From Planctomycetaceae bacterium (GTDB taxonomy: Bacteria > Planctomycetota > Planctomycetia > Pirellulales > Pirellulaceae), in contig JAIYDN010000014.1 in assembly GCA_027487485.1 (NCBI GenBank), positions 1 to 53,169 on the forward strand: a stretch of 53,169 nt of DNA, in the 5' to 3' direction. Below, piece by piece: positions 44,100-52,998 of the stretch (positions within the stretch are counted from its first letter, which is position 1; every line of letters begins with the position of its first letter). The notes under the pieces were generated by a model. It was not told the origin of the DNA. It was given only the letters and a program-made list of their open reading frames with translations, and did not search any database. Position numbers and translations under genes: made by a program.

Positions 44100-44891
44100 A
44101 TGACCAAACATTTCTATCAATCACCCAAATCGATCTCTTCACGGAAGAGATTGCCAAACGCCAGTTCTAAGCTCAGATGGGGTATGCCCACGGGGTTGAT
44201 TCTTCTTCAACTATTGTTGTGTGTTCCAGCGTATGCGGATGACCAAAAATCCAAAGTGGCAGGAAAGGGAGATGTGGTTTCTGAACCAACGACTTCCGGC
44301 GGCGAGGCATCGAGCGTGGTGCAAGTGGCAAACTTGATTTACGCTGGAACTAAAACAAGCGAATGTTTTTCCGATCACTTTCTGCGACGCGCTGAGAAGG
44401 ATTCGGCAATTTCCACCAGTCGCCGATTGCACTCGGTCAAGCTAGCATCCCAGGAGATCTACAACTTCCCCCTGTTGATCATGACCGGCGAGGGAGAATT
44501 CCAACTCCTCCCGGAAGAACGCCAAAATTTGCGTGAGTTTGTCGAGCGAGGTGGATTCCTGTTAGCTTCCTCCGGATGTTCCTCGCAAGAATGGGATCGA
44601 TCATTTCGAAGCGAGATGGCCAAGGTGTTTCAAGATCGCGAGATGAAACCGTTGGCTCAAGACCATCTCGTTTTTCATACCGCCTACGACATCGCTGACT
44701 TGCAAGCGAAGCATGGTACACCACAACCTTTGGTTGGAATTCACTTTGGAACACGTCTTGGGGTGCTTTACTCCCAGGATGGACTCAACGATACGTCGAA
44801 CACACAAGGTTGTTGCTGCTGTGGTGGGAATGAGATCACCAACGCGGAAGAAATCAATGTCAACATTCTTCTTTACAGTTTATTGCAATGA
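44100..44891 (+). CDS. exported DUF4159 domain protein
   Basis: 263 residues. N-terminal TM or signal segment (MPTGLILLQLLLCVPAYA). The DUF4159 domain runs from about 85 (YAGTKTSECFSDHFLRRA) through LLIMTGEGEFQLLPEERQNLREFVERGGFLLASSGCSSQEWD to the end (NVNILLYSLLQ). A run of four cysteines, C238-C241, followed by GG, is unusual and could bind metal. Members are commonly found in MoxR/BatA-type operons. It overlaps the next gene by 4 bp (ATGA), so translation is coupled. Confidence 0.88.
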   Translation: MTKHFYQSPKSISSRKRLPNASSKLRWGMPTGLILLQLLLCVPAYADDQKSKVAGKGDVVSEPTTSGGEASSVVQVANLIYAGTKTSECFSDHFLRRAEKDSAISTSRRLHSVKLASQEIYNFPLLIMTGEGEFQLLPEERQNLREFVERGGFLLASSGCSSQEWDRSFRSEMAKVFQDREMKPLAQDHLVFHTAYDIADLQAKHGTPQPLVGIHFGTRLGVLYSQDGLNDTSNTQGCCCCGGNEITNAEEINVNILLYSLLQ

Positions 44892-46222
44892 TCATGAGAT
44901 CCATGTCTCAATGCGATCGCTACTGGATACCCTTTTTCCTTGGCTGTGCTTTGGCCATGGCTGTTGGATGTGGTCGTTCGCCGCGCGAGCTATCCATGGT
45001 GGTTGCCGGCGACACGAAAGGATGGATCACTCCCTGCGGATGTGCAGCCAATCAATCGGGAGGGCTAGCACGGCGCGCCACTTTGCTGGATAGCTTGCGC
45101 CGCAATCATGATACCCTGTTCTTGGATGTCGGCGGTTCTGCAATTGGGACCAGCCAATACCAGCAAACGCGATTAAGGTTCTTGCTGCAAGGGTTGGCTC
45201 TGATGCAGTTGGATGCACACAACATCGGTGCTTCGGAGACGGCTTTTTCCCCTGCGGAACTTCGATCCATTGGCCAGCAGTCAAAGACACAATGGCTCAG
45301 CTCGAATCTGCTGGATCAGGAGGGGAAACCCGTTGGTAGTCCGATTCTTCATATCGAACGAGCCGGGTTAAAGATCGATGTTGCAGGGGTCATCGACCCA
45401 TTGTTCATCGAGCATCCCGATTGGCAATCGATCGAACCTTTGCAAGCCGTCGTTCGAGCGTTCCAAAACTCGAAAGCAGACGTACGGATCGTGCTTGCTT
45501 ATTTGGATGAGAAGGCTTTAAAGGTACTAGCCAGTGCATTGCCAGAAGTCGATTATGTCATCGGTGGGCCCACAGGACAATCGATCAACCCAGCTCGTTT
45601 GGGAGGCGTGACACTTCTGTCAGCCACGAACAAAGGAAAGTTTCTAGGCCAGTTGCAGTTGGTCAAATCGACAGATGGCTTTCGCGAAGTGAAGGCTTCG
45701 ATCATCGAGGTCAAAAGCGAGCTCGCAGAGAACGCAAGCCAAGTTGAGAATCTGCAGGCATACTATCGTGAGCTTGCAAGCAAGGACTACACCAGTACGG
45801 AAGCTGGATTGGTGGAAGCAACAACGTCTGACGATTCAGGCTATTCGATCGCGGGTTCGCAATCGTGTGCTAAATGCCACGAGCCTGACAATTCGGTATG
45901 GCATCTTTCGAAGCACTCACATGCTTGGGATGTCCTTCAAGCCAAGAAAGCCCATTTCGATCCGAATTGCCAACAGTGCCATTCCACAGGCTACGGTCAG
46001 GATGGGGGCTTTGTGAATGTGGCTCAGTCCAGCGAACGAACGAGCGTGGGTTGTGAGAATTGCCATGGCCCATCGCAAGCGCATGTCTTGGATCCCAAAA
46101 AGCGGACACCGTTTCAAGCGAAGCAGCAATGTGTCACTTGCCACGACCACGAGAACAGTCCCGCTTTCCAAAGCGATACCTACTGGGCAAAGATCTTTCA
46201 TGCAGGGAGCAAAGTACCATGA
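44888..46222 (+). CDS. lipoprotein: metallophosphoesterase-like domain fused to tetrahaem cytochrome
   Basis: 444 residues. Signal peptide with probable lipobox (LAMAVGC). Residues about 35-300 form a calcineurin/UshA-like domain: MVVAGDTKGWITPCGC (the D-x-x-G-x-x-x-P-C-G-C form of this branch), FLDVGGSAIG, IGASETAFSP, WLSSNLLDQ, VIGGPTG and GVTLLSATNKGKFLGQLQL. The last 120 residues hold four CxxCH haem sites (C327AKCH, C361QQCH, C389ENCH, C415VTCH), as in cytochrome c554-like domains. Combination of a phosphoesterase-type fold with cytochrome suggests an outer-surface or periplasmic electron carrier; enzyme activity is uncertain because metal ligands such as the N-H-E/D triad are only partly visible. 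Confidence 0.88.
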   Translation: MIMRSMSQCDRYWIPFFLGCALAMAVGCGRSPRELSMVVAGDTKGWITPCGCAANQSGGLARRATLLDSLRRNHDTLFLDVGGSAIGTSQYQQTRLRFLLQGLALMQLDAHNIGASETAFSPAELRSIGQQSKTQWLSSNLLDQEGKPVGSPILHIERAGLKIDVAGVIDPLFIEHPDWQSIEPLQAVVRAFQNSKADVRIVLAYLDEKALKVLASALPEVDYVIGGPTGQSINPARLGGVTLLSATNKGKFLGQLQLVKSTDGFREVKASIIEVKSELAENASQVENLQAYYRELASKDYTSTEAGLVEATTSDDSGYSIAGSQSCAKCHEPDNSVWHLSKHSHAWDVLQAKKAHFDPNCQQCHSTGYGQDGGFVNVAQSSERTSVGCENCHGPSQAHVLDPKKRTPFQAKQQCVTCHDHENSPAFQSDTYWAKIFHAGSKVP

Positions 46223-49200
46223 TTCTACGGGGGCAAACCTTAGCGGGTGCGAAAGCGGTGGTTCTGTTGGTAACGCTTTCTTGGAATTTAGTTTTCGCTC
46301 AGGATATCGACGATCTTTTTGGGGATACGTCTGGCACTGATAAGCCTGTCAAGGATATGCCGGTAACGGATACTTCGGCAACTTCGAAGTCGGAGAGCAG
46401 TTCGGAATCCGATACCCATCGCGACGGACTGGGAAAACGGATCGAGATCATGGACGACTACCAGGAAGGGCTCAAGACGGGTCGGCTCGAACAACGGCCG
46501 GTCGTAGTAATTCTAGGAGCGATTTGGTGCAGCTGGTGCCGAAAGCTAGAATCCGAGCTCGATTCCGACGATGGGGCATCGATCCTTCAAAAGTGGGTGG
46601 TCGTCAAGGTCGACGTGGATCAGGATCCGGAAGTTGCGGAGCTTTTGGAAGCCAGTGCGTTACCGGGCATCCGAGTCATCGGACTTGACGAGAAAGTCAT
46701 TGCGAGTCGAGAAGGGTATTCACCCGTGAAGCAGCTCCAGGAGTGGCTTGACTCGAAGCTGAATGAGGCGAATCCAAAGATCCAACGGGTGCTGTACGAA
46801 CAAGGTGAACCCACAGCGCAAGATATTACGGAACTGATTCAGTTTCTGGCTCATCGATCGCCCAACATTCGGGCAGCTGCCTCGGATCGATTGATCCGCA
46901 ATCGTTCCTTGGTAGCCGACGATATGATTCAACTTTTGAAGACAGGGCGTTTGATCCAGAAACTAGCTGCATTGCAAGTACTTGCGGCATGGAAAGCGCC
47001 TGTGCAGTCCATCGATCCTTGGAATCCCGATTCGATCAACGATGAGTCTCTGCGATCTACCTTGGACTGGCTGAAGGATCGCGAAAAGGAAGCTTCCAAC
47101 GCAACCGAGTCAGATCTTGGATCCGCGGGCGAACTGGACGACCAAGTATTGAGCCAAGAGCTGCTCAAGAAATTATTGAATTCGAGATCAGATGCCTTGA
47201 TGGCTCAAGCGATTTCTTTGGGTGCGTCGATGCTGCCTGAGGTACGGCAGCGACTTTCGCACGCTTCCGACTTTGACGACCAGCAGCAGATGGTTCTAAG
47301 GGAATTGCTTTATCGGTTGCTCGCTTCCGAGCAGTCACGCTTGCAGCAATCGTCCCTTTTGGTTGCGTTGGCAAGTTTGAATGGAGAGACGCATCGTATT
47401 GCGGCGGAGAAGTTGATCGAATCCTCGACGCAGCAAGATCAAATGTTGATTGACGAGTTGTCGAGCGATCTCAATCCGATCATTCGTGAACTGACGATTC
47501 CAAAGCAACAAGAGTTCGGCGCCCTTGAAGATTCCGATCGATTAACTCGTTTGCTCGCTGATAAAAGCCCCAGTGTGCGAACCGCCGTTCTGCGTGAGCT
47601 GTCTGAAAACGAGAATGTAAAATCGATCCAAACACTAATTGACTATATTCAAAAGGAAACCGACGAGGATCTATTGGTCTATGCCACCAAGACTCTTGGA
47701 ACGATTAGTGAGAAACAAGCCGCTCAGCAGGCACTTATTGAATTGACACGAAATACGAGCTGGCGTGTCCGAGCTGCGGCCATCGATGCTATTGGTGGAA
47801 CCATCAAAAACAGCGGTCTCTATTCGGTGGGAACCGACGAGGAAATTTCTAAGGAGGCTGCAGAAGCGGTGATTGCCGGCCTTCAGGATGTGGATCCATT
47901 CGTTGTCTCGCGATCCGAGGCACTCTTGGTCAAGTTGATCAGCCCGGATACTGCAAGCTTGGTCGCAAAATACTGGATGGACCATGTGGAAAAAGTCGCC
48001 CCAATGCTCAAGGAAGTTTCGGACTATGAAAAGCCGACGTTGTTGGTGCCCGTGGTGGATGCAGCGAAGGAATTACTAAAATCCGAAGATCCTGATCAAA
48101 TCCGCAAAGCGGCTGCCTTGATTACCAAGATAAGTCCGACGTCGTTGAACGACAAAATTCCTGAATTGTTGGAATCGGAATATTCCGGGACGAGGCTTGC
48201 GGCGCTGGAGGCTTTGATTGCGACGCTTTTAGCGCCAAGACTTACTTATACCGTTGACCCAGAATCTAGCTTCTCGTTCGGGGGATCGACGAGTGCTAAT
48301 AAGGTAGGTCCGGAATCCTATTGGTATCCTGTTCCCGAATCGTTGCAGACGGTGCCCAAAGCCAAAAACAAGCGAGGCGAGGCTGCACTTACGTTGGTGG
48401 AGGAATCGCCACCACGTTCTGTGATCGGAAGTATCTTGGGCGGGATCTTCGGAACAAACTCAAGCTCCGGTTCGAATCAAGAATCCGCCATGACGCAAGA
48501 AGAAGCGGCGAAAGTTGCAGAAGATCTTGCTGCGGTAGATGACTTTTTTGGTACGCCACCATCCACGCCATCCAAGGACGAAAGCGATTCCAATTCCGAG
48601 CTTCAAGCAAACGTAGTTTCTAGTACCAAGCTTGATCCAGACCAGGCAGGCTTGCCGTCCAAATGGTTGGAAAATTGGTATTCGGATCGGCCTCGAGCTA
48701 GACAGCACGAGTGGATAACCCCCATTCAAATTGCGCTTCAGTTCAAGCTGAAGAACCAGAGCGGCGAGGGTGCGCGAAGCATGGAGCAGGAATGGCAAAT
48801 GGCCGCATCCTTGGCGGCAGGCGATTCGAGCTTATCGTCTGTGCTTGCGGATCGTCTGGTCGCTGAAGCGGCTCAGTCTGATAAAAACAGCCAGCTTCCA
48901 CCTGCGGAGATGATCGTCCCTTGGCTGAAGTCCGAAGACCGCGTTCGGGTCGCAAAGTCGACCAACGTACAATGGGCAGAGCCTTCCAAGAAGGACATCG
49001 AGTTCATCAAAGCGCTCACGGTTGTCGACGATGTAGAAATCGCGAATTGGATTTTGGAGAACATTCAGACAAGCAAGCTGGCTGCCAATCAGACCGCGCG
49101 TCTTCGCCCCTTCCTTTTGCGGGCCTTAGTTGGTCCGGCTGCAGATTCGGTCGACCCTTGGATCTTTGCAGATCAACAGGGAATGACTTACGAATCAACA

Positions 49201-49947
49201 TTTCATATTCCTGGTCAAAAGCGTGCTCGGGATTGGTTGCGAGAAAAGTTTATGGCGTCGCAAGACGACAGCGTTCGTGCGTTGCTATTGAGCATGTTGT
49301 CGTATGTTCATTATGAAGTGGCGGTAAAGTCCTCGGTTGGTTTGGTCGCGCAAGCGTCGGAGCCTAGCCAGTGCCTGAATGTTGCTCTGGTTTTGGCCCT
49401 TTGCGACGACAACGTTTTAAGTGCAGATCGAGCGGTGCAATGGCTGTCCCATCCGGTCTCTGAAGTTAGGGAGATAGCAATACGGTATCTGTGCAAAGCC
49501 CCGCAAGACTTTAGTACGACGGAGCAAACGGATTACGCTCCAGTGATAGTCTACCAGCATGAAGAGCATTTGCCTGGGGTATGGTTTTCGCAACGAGAGA
49601 TCCCGGTGGAGGCGGTTCAATCGTACCTGGACACGAAAGCGGAAATGCGTTCGCTGGCCCGCACGCTGCTGTTAGCTACGAAAATGCCTCCATCGATTGA
49701 AGAAGCGACCAAAGACCTGCAGGGTAAGTCTGCTTCACTCTTGGTGTGTGCGGCACTTTCGATTGCAGAGCGAACGGATCCCGAGGCGTTGGACTACTAT
49801 GAAAAATTCAGCGATAGTTTGGCGGTAGGGGACGATTTGGCGAGTCCCTTGTATGTTATCTTGCGTGACTTAAAGGGCCCTGAGATACGGACCCTTCGAA
49901 CGAAGTTGCGACTGAAACAAGGCTCTTCTGTTCTTTCCAATTATTGA
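46219..49947 (+). CDS. exported thioredoxin-domain protein with long HEAT-repeat region
   Basis: 1242 residues from ATG 46219, which overlaps the previous stop (ATGA). The frame is open further upstream (46060), but that would overlap the cytochrome coding region by 163 bp. Signal peptide (AKAVVLLVTLSWNLVFAQ). A thioredoxin fold (about 75-190) has C104-x-x-C107 in GAIWCSWCRKLE and a cis-Pro region SALPGIRVIG. The rest is HEAT/ARM-like helical repeats (for example about 445-620: EKLIESSTQQDQMLIDEL; VRTAVLRELSENENVKSI; VRAAAIDAIGGTI), broken by a Ser/Gly/Asp-rich linker (about 695-820) with more repeats to the end. Perhaps a scaffold with a thiol-reactive head, linked with the cytochrome gene. 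Confidence 0.85.
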   Translation: MILRGQTLAGAKAVVLLVTLSWNLVFAQDIDDLFGDTSGTDKPVKDMPVTDTSATSKSESSSESDTHRDGLGKRIEIMDDYQEGLKTGRLEQRPVVVILGAIWCSWCRKLESELDSDDGASILQKWVVVKVDVDQDPEVAELLEASALPGIRVIGLDEKVIASREGYSPVKQLQEWLDSKLNEANPKIQRVLYEQGEPTAQDITELIQFLAHRSPNIRAAASDRLIRNRSLVADDMIQLLKTGRLIQKLAALQVLAAWKAPVQSIDPWNPDSINDESLRSTLDWLKDREKEASNATESDLGSAGELDDQVLSQELLKKLLNSRSDALMAQAISLGASMLPEVRQRLSHASDFDDQQQMVLRELLYRLLASEQSRLQQSSLLVALASLNGETHRIAAEKLIESSTQQDQMLIDELSSDLNPIIRELTIPKQQEFGALEDSDRLTRLLADKSPSVRTAVLRELSENENVKSIQTLIDYIQKETDEDLLVYATKTLGTISEKQAAQQALIELTRNTSWRVRAAAIDAIGGTIKNSGLYSVGTDEEISKEAAEAVIAGLQDVDPFVVSRSEALLVKLISPDTASLVAKYWMDHVEKVAPMLKEVSDYEKPTLLVPVVDAAKELLKSEDPDQIRKAAALITKISPTSLNDKIPELLESEYSGTRLAALEALIATLLAPRLTYTVDPESSFSFGGSTSANKVGPESYWYPVPESLQTVPKAKNKRGEAALTLVEESPPRSVIGSILGGIFGTNSSSGSNQESAMTQEEAAKVAEDLAAVDDFFGTPPSTPSKDESDSNSELQANVVSSTKLDPDQAGLPSKWLENWYSDRPRARQHEWITPIQIALQFKLKNQSGEGARSMEQEWQMAASLAAGDSSLSSVLADRLVAEAAQSDKNSQLPPAEMIVPWLKSEDRVRVAKSTNVQWAEPSKKDIEFIKALTVVDDVEIANWILENIQTSKLAANQTARLRPFLLRALVGPAADSVDPWIFADQQGMTYESTFHIPGQKRARDWLREKFMASQDDSVRALLLSMLSYVHYEVAVKSSVGLVAQASEPSQCLNVALVLALCDDNVLSADRAVQWLSHPVSEVREIAIRYLCKAPQDFSTTEQTDYAPVIVYQHEEHLPGVWFSQREIPVEAVQSYLDTKAEMRSLARTLLLATKMPPSIEEATKDLQGKSASLLVCAALSIAERTDPEALDYYEKFSDSLAVGDDLASPLYVILRDLKGPEIRTLRTKLRLKQGSSVLSNY

Positions 49948-50001
49948 TAGGACAGCATGTTTACGGTAGCAGAGTTTGGTTGATGTTTTATTCACTTGCT
50001 T

Positions 50002-50008
50002 GGAGAAG
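50002..50008 (+). promoter_or_regulatory. ribosome binding site supporting ATG 50013
   Basis: GGAGAAG lies just before ATG 50013. The frame is open from TTG 49944, overlapping the previous gene, but that start would place 23 extra residues before the signal peptide. Confidence 0.75.
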
Positions 50009-50012
50009 TACG

Positions 50013-50930
50013 ATGAGATTGGTTTTGGCGTTGGCCACCTTGGTGTTTGGTTCAGTGCTTGGTGAATCTGGTGCGCTAGGTCAAGTCGCATTTTCTGGTT
50101 CGGTTGGCCCAATCAGTGGAACAGCCACCGAGAGTGTAGCGTTGAAGCCAGAAAAGCTGCGACTAGTCATGTGGGTTCAGGCGAGAGGCAAAGATCCTAA
50201 GTCAGCCATTACCGCCTTGAATGAGCAAAAGGCAAGAGTAAAAAAAGACCTGGAGTTGATGAAGGCCGATTCCGAGAGCGTTCAGTTTTCAGCATCGCGC
50301 GTCGCTTCCGACGAAACCGGGAATCAGCAGCGCGCCATGATGCGAATGCAGATGCAAGGTAGACCCAATGCGAAAGCTGCTAAACCACCTGCTGTCTTCT
50401 TGGCTAGGTGCGCTGTCAAGGCAGAATGGGCTTTGCCTGTTAGCGAGGGAGATGCCCTTGCAATCCTTCCCGCAAATTTGCTTGACCAAATCAAGATTCG
50501 AGATTTAGAAGGAAAGAATGTCAAACCTATGTTGGATGGGGATGCGCAGGAACAATTGGACGAGATGGAATCGATGATGCAGGAGCAATACTACGGCAGC
50601 AGCCCGGATGCAAACGGTCCGAAGATTTTGTTTGTCGCAAGAATACCGTCCGAAGTGCGTGAAAAAGCATTTCAAGGCGCATTCAAGAGCGCTACGGAAG
50701 ATGCGCAAATGCTTAGCAAGGCAAGTGCGATCAAACTTGGTAAACCAATCGGTGTCTCGAAGACCCCTAATCATTACGACTATGCACTATCATCTTATGG
50801 ACGTGGATATATGGATCCTACTTCGATGCCAGCTGGGTTCATGGACGATTCGGAGGAAATCGTCACGGCAAGTCAACCAGACGAACTATTCTTCCGGGTG
50901 ACTGTTTCGATTGTCTACGCGTCGGAATAG
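50013..50930 (+). CDS. exported SIMPL (DUF541) domain protein
   Basis: 305 residues. Signal peptide MRLVLALATLVFGSVLGESG with processing near ALGQ. The SIMPL-type fold is suggested by LRLVMWVQARGKDPKSAITALNEQKARVKKDLELM, the typical start with an Arg-Gly-x-x-x-x-x-A motif, and by the later strand/helix pattern (AFKSATEDAQMLSKASAIKLGKPIGVS). A Gln/Met-rich insert (about 80-110) and a region MESMMQEQYYGSS are variable. SIMPL proteins are periplasmic or surface proteins of unclear function. It follows the HEAT protein by 65 bp. Confidence 0.75.
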   Translation: MRLVLALATLVFGSVLGESGALGQVAFSGSVGPISGTATESVALKPEKLRLVMWVQARGKDPKSAITALNEQKARVKKDLELMKADSESVQFSASRVASDETGNQQRAMMRMQMQGRPNAKAAKPPAVFLARCAVKAEWALPVSEGDALAILPANLLDQIKIRDLEGKNVKPMLDGDAQEQLDEMESMMQEQYYGSSPDANGPKILFVARIPSEVREKAFQGAFKSATEDAQMLSKASAIKLGKPIGVSKTPNHYDYALSSYGRGYMDPTSMPAGFMDDSEEIVTASQPDELFFRVTVSIVYASE

Positions 50931-50954
50931 ACGTCAGCAGAAAGTGTAATTCTT

Positions 50955-51404
50955 GTGCGAGTTGTATTGCAGCGGGTGCTGACCAGCAAGGTTGAGGTTG
51001 AGGGTAAGATTGTTGGGGAAATCCAACGCGGCTGGTTAGCTTTGCTCGGAATTGGGGTCGGCGATACCAGAGAAGATGCTGCGTATCTTGCGGATCGCTG
51101 TGTCAAGTTGCGCGGATTCTCTGACGCAGAGGGCAAAATGAATCTGAGCGTGCAGGACGTCAGCGGAGCCATTCTGGTGGTTAGCCAGTTTACACTTTAT
51201 GGCGATTGCCAACGCGGTCGCAGGCCTAGCTTTGATCAAGCGAGTCCCCCCGGTCTCGCAAAAGAACTGTATGAATACTTCTGCCATCAAATCGGCACCG
51301 CCCAGGTTCCCTTGCAGACCGGTGTTTTTCAAGCAGACATGCAAGTCAGTTTGATCAACGATGGCCCAGTGACTTTCTACCTAGAGCGTGGTGGCCAAAC
51401 CTAA
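50955..51404 (+). CDS. dtd: D-aminoacyl-tRNA deacylase
   Basis: Removes D-amino acids mistakenly attached to tRNA. 149 residues, normal. Diagnostic segments: MRVVLQRVLTSKVEVEGKIVGEI, ALLGIGVGDT, RCVKLRGFSD, LSVQDV, VVSQFTLYGDCQRGRRPSF and the cis-Pro signature NDGPVTFYLE. Start is GTG 50955, 24 bp after the SIMPL gene, so it may be read from the same transcript. It is the only housekeeping gene in this stretch. No second start fits better. Confidence 0.97.
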   Translation: MRVVLQRVLTSKVEVEGKIVGEIQRGWLALLGIGVGDTREDAAYLADRCVKLRGFSDAEGKMNLSVQDVSGAILVVSQFTLYGDCQRGRRPSFDQASPPGLAKELYEYFCHQIGTAQVPLQTGVFQADMQVSLINDGPVTFYLERGGQT

Positions 51405-51556
51405 AGTTCTGCCATAGCAGTTCGTGCAAGATATTCTTGTCTATTTGTTCAACCGGACAAGATTTTTGCAGGGGCGTCCAATCCCGTAGCGACAATGGCT
51501 GGCTACATCAACATTTCCCTTACATTTCAGTGACTCTTTCTTAGAACGACTTATCC

Positions 51557-52969
51557 ATGTCCATGATGCGCACGATTTTGGTGGGGTTGATACTCTTGCC
51601 AACCACCAGTTATACGTATGCCCAGGAATGGGCTCGGTTCCGAGGACCGAGCGGTACGGGCATTTCATCTAGCCCATGCTTCTCAAGCGATTTATCGCTG
51701 GGGCAGGTTGCTTGGAAATTAGATTTGGCAAGTGGTGGCTCATCGATCGTTGCCTGGAAGGAGAAGTTGTTCACCACATCGTACGATGGAGAATCGCGAG
51801 TTTTGGCGTGCATGTCTGAAGAAGATGGAAAGACTCTTTGGTCGCAGAGTTTCAAGCAGTTGAGGAAGGAGACGGCGACACCGCCAAACGACGCCGCGAC
51901 CTGTTCTCCCGTATGCGATGGATCCGTGGTGTGCGCGTGGTTTCCAGATGCAGGGTTGGTGGTCTGCGACATGGAAGGCAAGCTTCTTTGGCAGAAGGAT
52001 CTAGGGCCGCTTTACAGCATGCATGGTGTTAGCGCATCGCCTATCCTGGCGGACGGAAGAATTATTCTCGCAGTGGATCAATTGCAAGCACCTTATATTG
52101 CTGCTTTCGATGCGCGTAGCGGCAAAGAACTTTGGAAAGTCGATCGACTAATCGGGATAACAGGTGGCTATTCGACCCCTGTTTTAGTAGAGGTCGCAGG
52201 AAAGTCCTTGGTGGTTAGCGCAGCCCCCGGTGAAATGGTGGGTTATGAATTGAGTTCGGGTGAACGAGCGTTTTCCGTCGCGGGATTAACCAATGCCCCA
52301 GTTGGGGTGCCTGTCGTTCATGGAAATCGAATCTACTATTCCGAACCACCTGGGGAACCGATTCCGATGGAGGCATTGGGACCTGCGGATCAAAACAAGG
52401 ATGGAGTTATCGAACTTGCCGAAGTGAAGGGATCGCAAGGTACGTTCCGCTTGATCGAACGGATCGACAATGGTTTTGGAAACTCGGACGGGCAGGTGGA
52501 CAAGACGGAATGGGATAAAGCGTTTGGGACATTCTTAAACAACGGTGGCCTTTCTTGCGTTGAGTTGAAGGAAAGGCAAGGCGCATTGGAAGCAGAAGTC
52601 TTGTGGCGGTATTCGAAGTCCACCCCGTATATCTCATCGGTCCTGATGTTGGATGATCTTGTATACATCATCAACGATGGGGGAGTGTTGTTATGTTTGG
52701 ATACGACTTCGGGCGAAGTGGTCAAGCGAGGCAGGTTAACGGGAGCGACGGGGCAGTATTATGCTTCCCCTGTGTCCGATGGCAAAAAGCTGTTGCTTGC
52801 GAATCTTGCTGGTCAACTGAGCTTGGTGGAAGCTGGACGCGAATGGAAATCCTTATCGACTCTCGATCTGGAGGAATCCATTGTAGCGACTCCAAGCTTG
52901 CACAACGGTAAGCTTTACGTTCGAACGGCAACCCAGCTGTATTGCTTTGACGCTTTGAAATCCAAATAA
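51557..52969 (+). CDS. exported PQQ-like beta-propeller protein with EF-hand insertion
   Basis: 470 residues. Signal peptide (MRTILVGLILLPTTSYTYA). Typical planctomycete start WARFRGPSGTGISS, then propeller blades with the A-x-x-G/S-x-x-L-W pattern (LWSQSFKQ, LLWQKDLGP, ELWKVDRL, LCLDTTSG, LYCFDALKS). An insert of about 60 residues between blades (about 270-330) holds a complete EF-hand loop D278-QNKDGVIELA-E289 and a degenerate second one (NSDGQVDKTEW) that lacks the first acidic residue. A calcium-binding insertion within a propeller is found in related secreted proteins. Substrate unknown. 152 bp separates it from dtd; that spacer shows nothing notable. Confidence 0.9.
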   Translation: MSMMRTILVGLILLPTTSYTYAQEWARFRGPSGTGISSSPCFSSDLSLGQVAWKLDLASGGSSIVAWKEKLFTTSYDGESRVLACMSEEDGKTLWSQSFKQLRKETATPPNDAATCSPVCDGSVVCAWFPDAGLVVCDMEGKLLWQKDLGPLYSMHGVSASPILADGRIILAVDQLQAPYIAAFDARSGKELWKVDRLIGITGGYSTPVLVEVAGKSLVVSAAPGEMVGYELSSGERAFSVAGLTNAPVGVPVVHGNRIYYSEPPGEPIPMEALGPADQNKDGVIELAEVKGSQGTFRLIERIDNGFGNSDGQVDKTEWDKAFGTFLNNGGLSCVELKERQGALEAEVLWRYSKSTPYISSVLMLDDLVYIINDGGVLLCLDTTSGEVVKRGRLTGATGQYYASPVSDGKKLLLANLAGQLSLVEAGREWKSLSTLDLEESIVATPSLHNGKLYVRTATQLYCFDALKSK

Positions 52970-52998
52970 AGCGGCTGCGAAGATCCATCCCCGTCGCG

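Noticed and set aside
46060-46218. Upstream start for the thioredoxin-HEAT gene
   Set aside because: It would overlap the CxxCH-encoding region of the previous gene by 163 bp and remove the signal peptide from the N-terminus; ATG 46219 fits.
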